Shown: positions 23,347 to 32,496, numbered from the stretch's first letter. The stretch is 32,670 nucleotides of DNA from Lacrimispora amygdalina (GCF_003432035.1 NZ_QOHO01000096.1:1-32670), one strand, 5' to 3'. Numbers and translations are program-made. Notes: generated by a model from the letters alone, not told the origin.

Positions 23347-24408
23347 ATGAATACAAAACGAATTATATTAAAAGACAAAGATCATCCGGATTTAGAGCAG
23401 CTTAGGGAACCGGCGAAAATACTGTGGGAGGGGGGCCTTGTGGCCTTTCCTACGGAAACTGTCTATGGCCTTGGGGCCAATGCTTTAAATGAAGAGGCTG
23501 CAAAAAAGATTTATGAGGCAAAGGGAAGGCCATCGGACAACCCTCTCATTGCCCACATTGCAGATTTTGACGATCTGCTCCCTCTGGTAACGGAAGTTCC
23601 CGAAGCGGGAAGAAAACTCATGGAAGCTTTCTGGCCCGGTCCCCTGACTTTAATTTTCCCCAAAAGCGGTCTGGTCCCCTATGGAACCACCGGCGGACTT
23701 GATACTGTGGCAGTCCGAATGCCTGCAGATCCTGCAGCAAGTGCTCTGATCCGGCTGGCAGGAGTTCCCATAGCAGCTCCCAGCGCCAATACCTCCGGCC
23801 GTCCAAGCCCTACGACTGCAGATCATGTATGGCAGGATATGAACGGAAAGATCCAGATGATTGTGGACGGCGGTGCTGTGGGAATTGGTGTGGAATCCAC
23901 CATTATTGATGTTTCCGGGGATGAGCCCATGATACTCAGGCCTGGCGCGGTTACCCAGGAGATGGCTTCTGCAGTTTTAGGAAAAGAGATTTTCCTTGAT
24001 CCTGCAATCACCTCAGGACCGTTAAAGGCTGATGTAAGACCGAAAGCGCCTGGAATGAAGTATAAGCATTATGCTCCCAAAGCAGATCTTACACTGGTGG
24101 AAGGCAAAGAAGAGACTGTGGCAGCCGCCATTAACAAACTGGTACAGGAGAAAGTGGAAGCAGGTTACCGGGTTGGTGTAATCTGTACTGATGAGACTTT
24201 AAATTTATATCCACAGGGCATGAGAAGGAGCATTGGCAGCCGTTTACAGGAGGAATCCATTGCCCATAACCTATACGCAGTTTTGCGGGAGTTTGATGAT
24301 TTAAATGCAGACTGTATATTCTCTGAGAGCTTTTCCAGAAATCATCTGGGACAGGCGATTATGAACCGGCTGACCAAGGCAGCAGGATACCACATTATTC
24401 AGGTTTAA
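23347..24408 (+). CDS. tsaC: L-threonylcarbamoyladenylate synthase (Sua5/YwlC type)
   Basis: Makes threonylcarbamoyl-AMP from threonine, bicarbonate and ATP for the t6A37 modification of tRNA. 353 aa: an N-terminal YrdC domain (GGLVAFPTETVYGLGANA, KGRPSDNPLIAHI, PAPSANTSGRPSPT-type block read as APSANTSGRPSPT) and a C-terminal Sua5 domain from about residue 225 (APGMKYKHYAPKADLTLVEG). The two-domain length is that of Sua5/YwlC rather than the short TsaC. ATG 23347 is chosen because the promoter rules out ATG 23317. It is divergent from asnA, and the dCMP deaminase gene follows 18 bases later. Confidence 0.93.
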   Translation: MNTKRIILKDKDHPDLEQLREPAKILWEGGLVAFPTETVYGLGANALNEEAAKKIYEAKGRPSDNPLIAHIADFDDLLPLVTEVPEAGRKLMEAFWPGPLTLIFPKSGLVPYGTTGGLDTVAVRMPADPAASALIRLAGVPIAAPSANTSGRPSPTTADHVWQDMNGKIQMIVDGGAVGIGVESTIIDVSGDEPMILRPGAVTQEMASAVLGKEIFLDPAITSGPLKADVRPKAPGMKYKHYAPKADLTLVEGKEETVAAAINKLVQEKVEAGYRVGVICTDETLNLYPQGMRRSIGSRLQEESIAHNLYAVLREFDDLNADCIFSESFSRNHLGQAIMNRLTKAAGYHIIQV

Positions 24409-24426
24409 TAAGGAGGCGCAGAAACG

Positions 24427-24921
24427 ATGACTGGAAAAAGAGAAGATTATATTACCTGGGATGAATATTTTATGGGGGTTGCAGTATTATCAGGCAAACG
24501 TTCCAAGGATCCCAGCACCCAGGTAGGAGCCTGTATCGTCAGCCAGGATAATAAGATTTTATCCATGGGTTATAACGGATTTCCACTGGGATGCTCCGAT
24601 GATGAATTCCCCTGGGGCAGAGAAAATGAGGCAGAGGATCCCTATAATGCCAAATATTTCTATTCCACTCACAGTGAATTAAATGCTATTCTTAATTACA
24701 GGGGAGGAAGTCTGGAAGGTTCTAAGCTTTATGTAACACTTTTTCCCTGTAATGAGTGTGCAAAAGCAATCATTCAGTCCGGAATTAAAACAATTGTTTA
24801 TGGCTCGGACAAATATGCGGGAACACCCGCAGTAAATGCCTCCAAGCGTATGCTCAATGCGGCAGGAGTCCGTTATTATCAATATCAGCCATCCGGCAGA
24901 AAAATAGAGATTGAGGTCTAA
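24427..24921 (+). CDS. dCMP deaminase (ComEB-like)
   Basis: Zinc enzyme of 164 aa that deaminates dCMP to dUMP for thymidylate synthesis. Zinc ligands and catalytic residue are in HSE (H82, E84) and PCNEC (C108, C111); the N-terminal DEYFMGVAVLSGKRSKDPST and VGACIV blocks are typical. AAGGAGG stands 10 bases before the start. The gene sits between the threonylcarbamoyl-AMP synthase and the radical SAM gene, and the latter starts one base after its stop. Confidence 0.93.
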   Translation: MTGKREDYITWDEYFMGVAVLSGKRSKDPSTQVGACIVSQDNKILSMGYNGFPLGCSDDEFPWGRENEAEDPYNAKYFYSTHSELNAILNYRGGSLEGSKLYVTLFPCNECAKAIIQSGIKTIVYGSDKYAGTPAVNASKRMLNAAGVRYYQYQPSGRKIEIEV

Positions 24922-24922
24922 T

Positions 24923-26683
24923 ATGAAGTTCTTACTGGCGGCGCTGAATGCCAAATATATTCACTCCAATCCGGGGGTTTACAGTTTAAAGGCTTATTCA
25001 CAGGCGTGGATCAGAGAACCGGAACTAAGTGACGGAAGGTTTCAGATAGAAATCGGGGAATATACCATTAATAATCAGATGGATGAAATACTGAGCGATA
25101 TTTATAGAAGAAAACCGGATGCAGTGGGATTCTCCTGTTATATCTGGAATATTTCCTATATTTTAGAACTGGTACGGGACCTTCCGAAAGTTCTCCCTGA
25201 TGTGGAGATCTGGCTGGGAGGTCCTGAGGTGTCTTACGATGCCGCCCGGATTTTAGCAGAAGAACCCCATGTTTTCGGCATTATGATGGGAGAAGGCGAA
25301 GAAACCTTTAAAAAAGTGGTTTGCTGCTATCTGGAAAAGCAGAGAAAGACCACGGGGTGGGATAAATCAGCCTTTCAAAAGATAGATGGAACCGCTGTCA
25401 GGGATAGAGATGGAAGACCGGTTATAAATCCTTTAAAATCAGCAGTTGATCTCAACACAATCCCATTTCTGTATGAGGACATGGCTGGATTTGAGAACCG
25501 TATCGTTTATTATGAAAGCAGCCGTGGCTGCCCATTTTCCTGCAGCTATTGCCTTTCTTCCGTTGATAAATCTGTCCGGTTCCGTGATACGGATCTGGTA
25601 TTAAAGGAACTGGGATTTTTTCTTCAAAAAAGGGTACCTCAGGTAAAATTCGTAGACAGAACCTTTAACTGCAGCAGGGACCACTCGTTTCGTATCTGGG
25701 AGTATTTAATCGATCATGATAATGGGGTAACTAATTTCCACTTTGAAATATCTGCGGATTTACTGAACCAGGAGGAATTACAGCTGATGTCCCGTATGAG
25801 ACCAGGGTTAATACAGCTGGAGATCGGGGTTCAGAGTACCAATGAAACCACCATTAAGGAAATTCACCGGAGTATGGATCTGTCTGTTTTAAGAAAGAAT
25901 GTTGAAATCATAAACAGCTATGGAACCATTCACCAGCACCTGGATCTGATCGCAGGACTTCCCTTTGAAAATTACGAAAGCTTTCGTCGCTCCTTTAACC
26001 AGGTCTATGATATGAGGCCGGAACAGCTTCAGCTGGGATTTTTAAAGGTATTAAAGGGTTCCAGTATGTCCCAGAAGGCAGAAGACTATGAGATCCGTTA
26101 TAAGGAAAAGCCTCCGTATGAAGTCTTGTCCACCAGATGGCTTGACTATGGAGAGGTTCTTAAATTAAAGGGTCTGGAAGAGATGCTTGAGGTTTATGGC
26201 AACAGTGGTCAGTTTCAAACGACGATTGCAGAACTTCGCAGGGAATTTGATACTCCCTTTGATATGTTTGAGGCACTGGCTGAATATTATGATAAACAGG
26301 AATTGTCAAAGCTAAGTCACAGCCGAATGGCGAGGTACGAGATATTAGAGAGGTTTATCGGCCTTCGGGTTCCCGAAAAGCGGCCTTATTACAGAGATCT
26401 TCTGGTATATGACTTATATCTGAGGGAAAACTTAAAAAGCCGCCCGGATTTTTCCGCTGACCAGGAGCCTTATAAGGAACAGATAAAGGCATTTTTTGCT
26501 GATGAGGCGGTTAGGTATCATTACTTAAAGGAAGGTTATGAGGGATTTGAAGCCAGACAGTTGATAAAGATGGCTCATATTGAGGTATTTCATAATGGAA
26601 GAGCAGTTCTTTTCGATTATAAGAGGAGAGATGCACTTTCCCATAATGCAGCAGTCCATGAGCTTGGCATATGGAGGAGATGA
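24923..26683 (+). CDS. B12-binding-domain radical SAM protein (DUF4080 type)
   Basis: A 586-aa radical SAM enzyme. Residues 1-150 form a cobalamin-binding-like domain (FLLAALNAKYIHSNPGVYSL at the start, VGFSCYIWN, LGGPEVSYD). The cluster motif RGCPFSCSYC has C203, C207 and C210. The barrel continues with FHFEISADLL and LIQLEIGVQS. The last 150 residues match the C-terminal domain (DUF4080) seen after such barrels in Clostridia. The usual DxxH of strict B12 binding is not obvious, so cobalamin use is uncertain. The start ATG 24923 overlaps nothing and lies just after the deaminase stop, with GAGGT upstream. Its stop overlaps the start of nth. The substrate is unknown. Confidence 0.88.
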   Translation: MKFLLAALNAKYIHSNPGVYSLKAYSQAWIREPELSDGRFQIEIGEYTINNQMDEILSDIYRRKPDAVGFSCYIWNISYILELVRDLPKVLPDVEIWLGGPEVSYDAARILAEEPHVFGIMMGEGEETFKKVVCCYLEKQRKTTGWDKSAFQKIDGTAVRDRDGRPVINPLKSAVDLNTIPFLYEDMAGFENRIVYYESSRGCPFSCSYCLSSVDKSVRFRDTDLVLKELGFFLQKRVPQVKFVDRTFNCSRDHSFRIWEYLIDHDNGVTNFHFEISADLLNQEELQLMSRMRPGLIQLEIGVQSTNETTIKEIHRSMDLSVLRKNVEIINSYGTIHQHLDLIAGLPFENYESFRRSFNQVYDMRPEQLQLGFLKVLKGSSMSQKAEDYEIRYKEKPPYEVLSTRWLDYGEVLKLKGLEEMLEVYGNSGQFQTTIAELRREFDTPFDMFEALAEYYDKQELSKLSHSRMARYEILERFIGLRVPEKRPYYRDLLVYDLYLRENLKSRPDFSADQEPYKEQIKAFFADEAVRYHYLKEGYEGFEARQLIKMAHIEVFHNGRAVLFDYKRRDALSHNAAVHELGIWRR

Positions 26684-27366
26684 TGGCTAAAAAAGAGACA
26701 AAAGCGGAGAAAAGAGCCAGAGTAAACAGAGTTTTAGAGGCTCTTGACCGGGAATACGGAACAGAATATATTTGCTATTTAAACCATGAGACACCATGGC
26801 AGCTGCTGATTGCAGTTATTTTGAGCGCCCAGTGCACCGATGCCAGAGTCAATATGGTGACTGCGGATTTATTTCAAAAGTACGACTCGCCAGGGAAATT
26901 TGCTATAGCTGATTTAAAAGAGCTGGAGCAGGATATCCATTCCCTGGGATTTTACCATATGAAGGCCAAAAATATTATTTCCTGCTGTACGGATTTGATG
27001 AAAAAGTACGGCGGTGAAGTTCCTAAGACCATGGAGGAGCTGACAAGTCTCGCGGGAGTTGGGAGAAAAACGGCTAATGTTATACTGGGGAATATTTATT
27101 TTGAACCGAGTATTGTAGTTGACACCCATGTAAAGCGGATATCCAAAAAACTGGGATTTGCCAAATCGGATGATCCCGAAAAAATCGAGTATGAGCTGAT
27201 GGAGATACTGCCAAGAGATCACTGGATCCTGTGGAACATTCAGATTATCACGCTGGGGAGATCCATCTGCGTTGCAAGAAATCCCAGATGCAGAGACTGC
27301 TTTTTAAAGGAGCTGTGTCCCAGCGCTGTGACGGGGGAAAAAGAGGAGAGGAAGAACAGGACGTGA
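26683..27366 (+). CDS. nth: Endonuclease III
   Basis: DNA glycosylase/AP lyase that removes oxidised pyrimidines; 227 aa. The helix-hairpin-helix LAGVGRKTANVI holds the lyase lysine K129, followed 18 residues later by D147 in VDTHVKR. The four cluster cysteines are C196, C203, C206 and C212 in the C-x6-C-x2-C-x5-C spacing. Start codons at 26671, 26680 and 26683 are in frame; 26683 is best placed after GGAGG (26673-26677) and overlaps the radical SAM stop by one base. The exonuclease gene overlaps its 3' end by four bases, so these genes are translationally coupled. Confidence 0.95.
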   Translation: MAKKETKAEKRARVNRVLEALDREYGTEYICYLNHETPWQLLIAVILSAQCTDARVNMVTADLFQKYDSPGKFAIADLKELEQDIHSLGFYHMKAKNIISCCTDLMKKYGGEVPKTMEELTSLAGVGRKTANVILGNIYFEPSIVVDTHVKRISKKLGFAKSDDPEKIEYELMEILPRDHWILWNIQIITLGRSICVARNPRCRDCFLKELCPSAVTGEKEERKNRT

Positions 27367-28070
27367 TATCATCGTATGTTGCTGTGGATTTAGAAACCAC
27401 CGGTCTTGACCCTAAGCGGGATAAAATTATTGAAATCGGAGCAGTGCGTGTGACAGAGGGCGAGGCAGGAGATACGTTTGAGTGCTTTGTAAATCCGTAC
27501 CGGAGTCTGGAGGAGCGTGTGATTTCCCTGACTGGAATTACTGACAGTCAGCTGAATCAGGCAGAGGGGATTGAAACCGTAATCGGCCGGTTCCTTGATT
27601 TCGCAGGAAATCTGCCCATTCTGGGACATCATGTTATCTTTGATTACAGTTTTTTAAAACGTGCGGCTGTAAACAGTGGATCAGGCTATGAGCGGCAGGG
27701 AATTGATACGCTAAAGCTTGCAAGAAAATTTATGCCGGAAGACAGTCCCAAAAGTCTTTCTGCAGCGTGCCGGTATTTCGGTATAGAAATAAAACAGAGT
27801 CACCGTGCTTTATGCGATGCTTTCGCAGCTCATCAGCTGTATCAGGCAATGAAAAAAGAGTTCGGCCAGGCAAAATCCGAAGCGTTTGACTCAGATGTGC
27901 TGATTTATAAGGTAAAAAAGGAACAGCCGGCGTCAAACAGACAAAAAGAACACTTGCAGGATTTATTAAAATATCATAAAATAGCTTTATCTGTGCAATT
28001 GGATCATTTATCCAGAAATGAAATATCCAGAATTACGGATAAAATCATTGCACAATATGGAAGAATATAA
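27363..28070 (+). CDS. DEDDh 3'-5' exonuclease (DnaQ/PolC epsilon-like)
   Basis: A 235-aa nuclease of the DnaQ superfamily. The DEDDh residues are visible: D9 and E11 in VAVDLETTG, Asp in GHHVIFDYSFL, and His and Asp in SHRALCDAFA. A C-terminal 50 residues (NRQKEHLQDLLKYHK and following) are an added small domain. GTG 27363 is taken as start since it overlaps the nth stop (GTGA) and the protein then begins just before the first motif; no stronger start exists. The coupling with nth suggests a DNA repair or proofreading role. Confidence 0.87.
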   Translation: MISSYVAVDLETTGLDPKRDKIIEIGAVRVTEGEAGDTFECFVNPYRSLEERVISLTGITDSQLNQAEGIETVIGRFLDFAGNLPILGHHVIFDYSFLKRAAVNSGSGYERQGIDTLKLARKFMPEDSPKSLSAACRYFGIEIKQSHRALCDAFAAHQLYQAMKKEFGQAKSEAFDSDVLIYKVKKEQPASNRQKEHLQDLLKYHKIALSVQLDHLSRNEISRITDKIIAQYGRI

Positions 28071-28085
28071 GAGAGGTGATACAAA

Positions 28086-28199
28086 ATGATTAATTTTAAT
28101 AATAAGAACAATAAGAAGTTAATGTCAGTAGTTTTAATCGTAGTTGTAGCTTTACTGATCGTAGCAATGGTACTTCCCATGATGTTAAGTTTTATGTAA
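28086..28199 (+). CDS. Small single-pass membrane protein (37 aa)
   Basis: A short gene with a strong GAGGTGAT (28073-28080) 5 bases before its ATG. The peptide has an Asn/Lys-rich N-terminus (MINFNNKNNKKLM) and one hydrophobic helix (VVLIVVVALLIVAMVLPMML), so it should be inserted in the membrane with the positive end inside. It lies between the exonuclease and VanW-type genes on the same strand. Similar short Asn/Lys plus one-helix peptides occur in Lachnospiraceae but I know of no function. The ribosome site and clean composition make it more than a chance frame. Confidence 0.7.
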   Translation: MINFNNKNNKKLMSVVLIVVVALLIVAMVLPMMLSFM

Positions 28200-28253
28200 T
28201 GGTTTTTACTTGGAAGACCGCCAAGCGGAAACAATAGAGTAAGAGGAATGAAT

Positions 28254-29750
28254 ATGAAAAAGAAAACTTTGTCCATATGCCTGGCAGCCTCCTTGCTGGC
28301 AGTGGGAATCGGTTTTTTCTCACCAGCATACGTTATGGCTGATACGCTTCCGGACGGTATCTATGTGGGAGATTATAATCTGGGCGGTTTGACAGAGGAA
28401 GAAGCCGGGCAGAAAGTTCAGGGCCTGGTTAATGAGATGGAAAATCAGAAAATTACACTGGTTGTGGACGGACAGCCGGTGGAGACGACAGCTAAGGATC
28501 TGGGGTTTCATTGGAGCAACCCGGAAGCGGTTGCCCAGGCAGCGTCCTCCTGGCAGGGGGGGAATTTATTAAAGCGATATTTAAATAAAAAGGATATTGA
28601 ACACAATCCTGTGATCATTCCTTTGGAGACCGCTCTGGATGACGGCAGGTTAGCGTCATTTGTAGCTGAAAAATGTGCTCCTGCGGTTGCTGAGCCAAAG
28701 AATGCTGCCATTGTCCGCCAGAATGGAGCATTTACAGTCACGCCTTCTGTTATTGGAAAAACAGTGGATGTGGAAGCCACAAAGCAGGCGCTGAATGCGG
28801 CACTTGCAAATGGTTTGAAAGATCCGGTTACGGTAAATGCAGTTGTTGCCGAAGTAAAACCGGCTATTACAACGGAAGATTTATCCACGATTCAGGATGT
28901 GCTGGGGACATTCTCCACGAATTTTTCATCCAGCGGTGCTTCCAGATCAAAAAACCTGAAGGTGGGTTCAGGTAAGATCAACGGTCATGTGCTGATGCCT
29001 GGAGAGACTTTATCCGGTTATGACTGCATGCATCCCTTTACTGTAGGCAATGGTTACGCCACTGCTGCTGCATATGAAAACGGGCAGGTGGTTGACAGTG
29101 TGGGAGGCGGGGTATGCCAGATCGCAACTACGATTTATAATGCCGCACTCAGGGCAGAATTAGAGATCAGCCAGAGACAGAATCATTCCATGGTGGTAAG
29201 CTATGTGAGACCGTCGGAAGATGCTGCAATTGCCGGAACTTATAAAGACATTAAGTTAACCAACAATTACAGCACACCGATTTATATAGAGGGTTATACA
29301 TCGGGAAAGACTCTTACCTTTACCATATATGGAAAAGAGACCAGACCTGCAAACCGAACCTTTGAATTTGTTTCAGAAACACTCAGTGTAACAGATCCGG
29401 GGGCTCCAAAAGAGGTAGTGGATCCCGCTATGCCGCCGGGAACCAGAAAACAGATTCAGTCTGCTCATAAAGGCATTAAATCACGGCTCTGGAAGATTGT
29501 CTATGTAGACGGAGCAGAACAGAGCAGAGAGATTCTTCATACAGATACCTATAATCCTTCCAAGGCAATTATAAAGGTAGGTCCGGCAGCACCGGCAGCA
29601 GCAGAACCCATACCGGTTCAGCCGTCTGTAATCCCCCAGATTGATACGCAGCCATCTCAGGAGACGGCACAGGCGCCTGAATCCGGAGCAACGCCAGCAT
29701 CTGAATGGGAAGATACCGGGGATAGTCCGGAAGCAGGACCGGGAGAATAA
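28254..29750 (+). CDS. Exported VanW/G5-domain protein
   Basis: A 498-aa secreted cell-wall protein. A signal peptide (MKKKTLSICLAASLLAVGIG, cleavage after YVMA) is followed by a peptidoglycan-binding-4-like region (to about 200; YVGDYNLGGLTEEEA is typical), a VanW domain (about 215-345; MPGETLSGYDCMHPFT, GGGVCQIATTIYNAAL), a G5-like region (about 350-430) and a Pro/Ala/Gln-rich disordered tail. Proteins of this architecture are common in Clostridia and thought to act on or bind peptidoglycan; the biochemical role is unknown and vancomycin resistance is not implied. AGAGGA (28242-28247) favours ATG 28254 over 28248. Confidence 0.9.
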   Translation: MKKKTLSICLAASLLAVGIGFFSPAYVMADTLPDGIYVGDYNLGGLTEEEAGQKVQGLVNEMENQKITLVVDGQPVETTAKDLGFHWSNPEAVAQAASSWQGGNLLKRYLNKKDIEHNPVIIPLETALDDGRLASFVAEKCAPAVAEPKNAAIVRQNGAFTVTPSVIGKTVDVEATKQALNAALANGLKDPVTVNAVVAEVKPAITTEDLSTIQDVLGTFSTNFSSSGASRSKNLKVGSGKINGHVLMPGETLSGYDCMHPFTVGNGYATAAAYENGQVVDSVGGGVCQIATTIYNAALRAELEISQRQNHSMVVSYVRPSEDAAIAGTYKDIKLTNNYSTPIYIEGYTSGKTLTFTIYGKETRPANRTFEFVSETLSVTDPGAPKEVVDPAMPPGTRKQIQSAHKGIKSRLWKIVYVDGAEQSREILHTDTYNPSKAIIKVGPAAPAAAEPIPVQPSVIPQIDTQPSQETAQAPESGATPASEWEDTGDSPEAGPGE

Positions 29751-29759
29751 GTACAGACG

Positions 29760-30344
29760 ATGAGACGGATTGAAAGAGAGAATACGGGAACGGTAAGGCC
29801 GGGGCAGGATCTTGTGACAGCAGGATTTGCAGGATTAGCCGGAACGGTAAAAATAGTAAGAGAGAGAGAAGGAGAACTGCATCAGTGGTTCTCCTCGCAA
29901 TATATTGACCGGATTTTAAATGGGGGTTTTTTATTACCGGTGAAAGAACCGGAGTTTTTTAAGAATCTGGGAGCAACTGAATGGGAGCCTGCACTTGAGG
30001 GTGGAATATTAAAGGCTCTCTGGGATTTATCCGGCGCATATATGACGGGCATTCGTTTTGACCTTCGTAAAATTCCTGTAAGGCAGGAAACCATAGAGGT
30101 CTGTGAGAGGTATGACTTAAACCCATACCGGCTTTTCTCAGATGGCTGCTTTGTATTGGCAGCAGATAACGGTGGAGATTTAGTATCTGCCTTAAAAGAG
30201 CATGGGCTGGAAGCTGCAGTCATCGGGAAAGTGACAGGCGGCATCAAACGGATTATTGTTCATGAAGACGGGATTGGTTATCTTGACCGCCCATCAGAGG
30301 ATGAACTTTATAAGGTATTATCCAAAAAAGTAAATTGGAGGTAG
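29760..30344 (+). CDS. AIR synthase-related protein, C-terminal domain only
   Basis: A 194-aa protein that matches the C-terminal (AIRS_C) half of HypE/ThiL/PurM-like proteins: VRPGQDLVTAGFAGLAGTVK at the start, EGGILKALWDLSGAYMTG, IPVRQETIEVCERYDLNPYR and SDGCFVLAADNGGDLV, ending with VIGKVTGGIKRIIVHEDG. Whole family members are about 330 aa with an N-terminal ATP-binding half, which is absent here. The usual H-D-V-T-E-G-G stretch is reduced to EPALEGG. The ATG lies 10 bases after the VanW stop with a distant GGGAG. No function is claimed. It may bind a partner that supplies the N-domain. Confidence 0.8.
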   Translation: MRRIERENTGTVRPGQDLVTAGFAGLAGTVKIVREREGELHQWFSSQYIDRILNGGFLLPVKEPEFFKNLGATEWEPALEGGILKALWDLSGAYMTGIRFDLRKIPVRQETIEVCERYDLNPYRLFSDGCFVLAADNGGDLVSALKEHGLEAAVIGKVTGGIKRIIVHEDGIGYLDRPSEDELYKVLSKKVNWR

Positions 30345-30347
30345 GAT

Positions 30348-30830
30348 ATGAGAGAAAAGATACTGGCAATTATTGAAAAAAACAGCAGAATTGATTTAAA
30401 GGATCTGGCGGTTCTTCTTGGAGAAAGTGAGGCAGCCATTGCCAACGAGATTGCCGATATGGAAAAGGAACATATCATCTGCGGATATCATACCCTGATT
30501 AACTGGGATAATACCAGCGATGAAAAGGTTGTAGCCTTAATTGAGGTAAAGGTTACACCGCAAAGGGGCATGGGTTTTGACAAGATTGCAGAACGCATCT
30601 ATCAGTACAGCGAGGTTAATGCGGTTTATTTAATGTCAGGAGCCTTTGATTTCACTGTATTCATTGAAGGAAAGACGATGAGAGCAGTAGCACAGTTTGT
30701 ATCTGAGAAACTATCCCCCATGGAATCCGTACTGAGCACAGCCACCCATTTTGTATTGAAGAAGTATAAGGATCACGGGACGGTTCTTGCGGAAGAAACA
30801 CCGGATGAAAGGATGCTGATTACGCCGTGA
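30348..30830 (+). CDS. Lrp/AsnC family transcriptional regulator
   Basis: A 160-aa regulator. The N-terminal winged HTH (KILAIIEKNSRIDLKDLAVL, then IANEIADMEKEHIICGY) is followed by a RAM/ligand-binding domain (VVALIEVKVTPQRGMGFDKI, MSGAFDFTVFIEG). GGAGG stands 8 bases before the ATG. Its last four bases overlap the start of the aminotransferase gene (GTGA), so the two are coupled; a regulator of amino-acid metabolism that controls its own aminotransferase is likely. The effector is unknown. Confidence 0.92.
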   Translation: MREKILAIIEKNSRIDLKDLAVLLGESEAAIANEIADMEKEHIICGYHTLINWDNTSDEKVVALIEVKVTPQRGMGFDKIAERIYQYSEVNAVYLMSGAFDFTVFIEGKTMRAVAQFVSEKLSPMESVLSTATHFVLKKYKDHGTVLAEETPDERMLITP

Positions 30831-31996
30831 GAAATCCATTATCAGACCGAATAACAGAAATTCCCTCTTCGGGAATCCGTAAATTTTTTGATATCGTAAG
30901 TGAGATGAAGGATGCCATTTCCCTGGGTGTGGGAGAACCTGATTTTGATACACCATGGCATATCCGGGAAGAGGGTATTTATTCTCTGGAAAAGGGACGG
31001 ACATTTTATACATCCAACGCCGGTTTAAAAGAGCTTAAGACGGAAATCTGCAGCTATTTAAGCCGCCGCTTTGAAGTTACATATGACCCTGATCATGAGG
31101 TGATGGTAACGGTAGGCGGAAGCGAAGCGATTGATATAGCACTCCGTGCCATGTTGAATCCTGGAGATGAGGTGCTGATTCCGCAGCCCAGTTATGTTTC
31201 CTATGTGCCCTGTACCATTCTGGCCAACGGAGTTCCAGTCATCATTGATCTGGAAGCAAAGGATCAGTTTAAACTGACAAAGGAAAAGCTTCTTGAGAAG
31301 ATCACTCCAAAGACAAAGGTTCTCATTCTGCCGTTTCCAAACAACCCGACGGGAGCTGTTATGAATGCCAGTGAGCTGAAGGAGATTGCAGACATTGTAA
31401 TTGAAAAGGATTTATTCGTTATTTCTGATGAAATTTATGCAGAGCTTACCTATGGCGGTGATCATTGGACAATAGCCGCTTTTCCGGGAATGAAGGACAG
31501 GACTGTTTTGATTAACGGATTCTCCAAATCCTACGCAATGACCGGCTGGAGGCTTGGCTATGCGGCTGCCCCCAGACTGATTCTGGAGCAGATGTTAAAG
31601 ATCCACCAGTTTGCCATCATGTGTGCGCCTACGACCAGCCAGTATGCAGCAGTTGCTGCGCTTCGGGATGGGGATAAGGATGTGGCAGTCATGCGGGAAT
31701 CCTATGACCAGAGAAGACGTTATTTAATGCATGCGTTTCAGGAAATGGGGCTTGAATGTTTTGAGCCTAACGGTGCCTTTTATATGTTTCCAAGTATCAA
31801 ACGGTTTGGCATGACCTCTGATGAATTCGCCACCAAGCTTCTGATGGAGGAAAAAGTGGCGGTTGTTCCAGGAACTGCATTCGGAGACTGCGGAGAGGGT
31901 TATCTGCGTATTTCCTATGCGTATTCCTTAAAAAGCTTAAAGGAAGCTTTAAGCCGTATGGAACGTTTTATCAAGAAACTGGATGGAAAGGCGTAA
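30827..31996 (+). CDS. PLP-dependent aminotransferase, class I/II
   Basis: A 389-aa fold-type I aminotransferase. Features: LGVGEPDFDTPWHI near the start, FYTSNAGLKELK, VGGSEAIDIALRAMLNPGDE, PFPNNPTGAVM, the ISDEIYAELTYGG Asp/Tyr, and the PLP lysine K234 in NGFSKSYAMTGWRLGY; a late arginine in LRISYA binds the substrate carboxylate. Best matched to aspartate/aromatic aminotransferases of the I-gamma group; the exact substrate is open. The GTG start at 30827 overlaps the regulator stop. Confidence 0.93.
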   Translation: MRNPLSDRITEIPSSGIRKFFDIVSEMKDAISLGVGEPDFDTPWHIREEGIYSLEKGRTFYTSNAGLKELKTEICSYLSRRFEVTYDPDHEVMVTVGGSEAIDIALRAMLNPGDEVLIPQPSYVSYVPCTILANGVPVIIDLEAKDQFKLTKEKLLEKITPKTKVLILPFPNNPTGAVMNASELKEIADIVIEKDLFVISDEIYAELTYGGDHWTIAAFPGMKDRTVLINGFSKSYAMTGWRLGYAAAPRLILEQMLKIHQFAIMCAPTTSQYAAVAALRDGDKDVAVMRESYDQRRRYLMHAFQEMGLECFEPNGAFYMFPSIKRFGMTSDEFATKLLMEEKVAVVPGTAFGDCGEGYLRISYAYSLKSLKEALSRMERFIKKLDGKA

Positions 31997-32001
31997 TTAT
32001 C

Positions 32002-32496
32002 ATGAATATTGTACTATTGGAACCGGAGATGCCGGCAAATACAGGGAATATCGGCAGAACCTGCGTTGCTACGGATACCAGGCTTCACCTGATTCAGCCT
32101 TTGGGCTTTAAGCTGAATGATAAGCTGATAAAACGGGCAGGGCTTGATTACTGGGATAAATTAGATGTTACCGTATACAGTGATTATCAGGATTTTTTGG
32201 ACCGGAATCCGAAAGCCAAAATCTATATGGCTACTACAAAGGGGCATCATGTTTACTCTGATGTAAAGTATGAACCGGATTGCTTTCTTATGTTTGGAAA
32301 GGAAAGCGCCGGAATACCCGAAGAGATACTTGTGGAAAATGAGGACCGCTGTGTGAGAATTCCCATGTGGGGTGATATACGTTCTCTCAATTTATCCAAT
32401 TCTGTTTCTATTGTTCTTTATGAAGCATTAAGGCAGAACGGATTTGAACGTATGACCATGCAGGGGGAACTTCACCATTTGCATTGGAAAGAATAA
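32002..32496 (+). CDS. trmL: tRNA (cytidine(34)-2'-O)-methyltransferase
   Basis: SPOUT methyltransferase of 164 aa that methylates the wobble 2'-O of certain leucine tRNAs. The N-terminus MNIVLLEPEMPANTGNIGRTC is recognisable in two blocks (MNIVLLEPEMPANTG and NIGRTC), and the trefoil-knot SAM site is FGKESAGIPEEIL, RIPMWGDIRSLNLSNSVSIV in part (IPMWGDIRSLNLSNS). It starts 5 bases after the aminotransferase stop. A terminator follows at 32505-32545, so it ends this run of genes. Confidence 0.95.
   Translation: MNIVLLEPEMPANTGNIGRTCVATDTRLHLIQPLGFKLNDKLIKRAGLDYWDKLDVTVYSDYQDFLDRNPKAKIYMATTKGHHVYSDVKYEPDCFLMFGKESAGIPEEILVENEDRCVRIPMWGDIRSLNLSNSVSIVLYEALRQNGFERMTMQGELHHLHWKE

Noticed and set aside
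28508-28888. 126-aa minus-strand frame within the VanW gene
   Set aside because: Shadow of a region rich in Ala/Val codons; the sense gene has a signal peptide and domain motifs.
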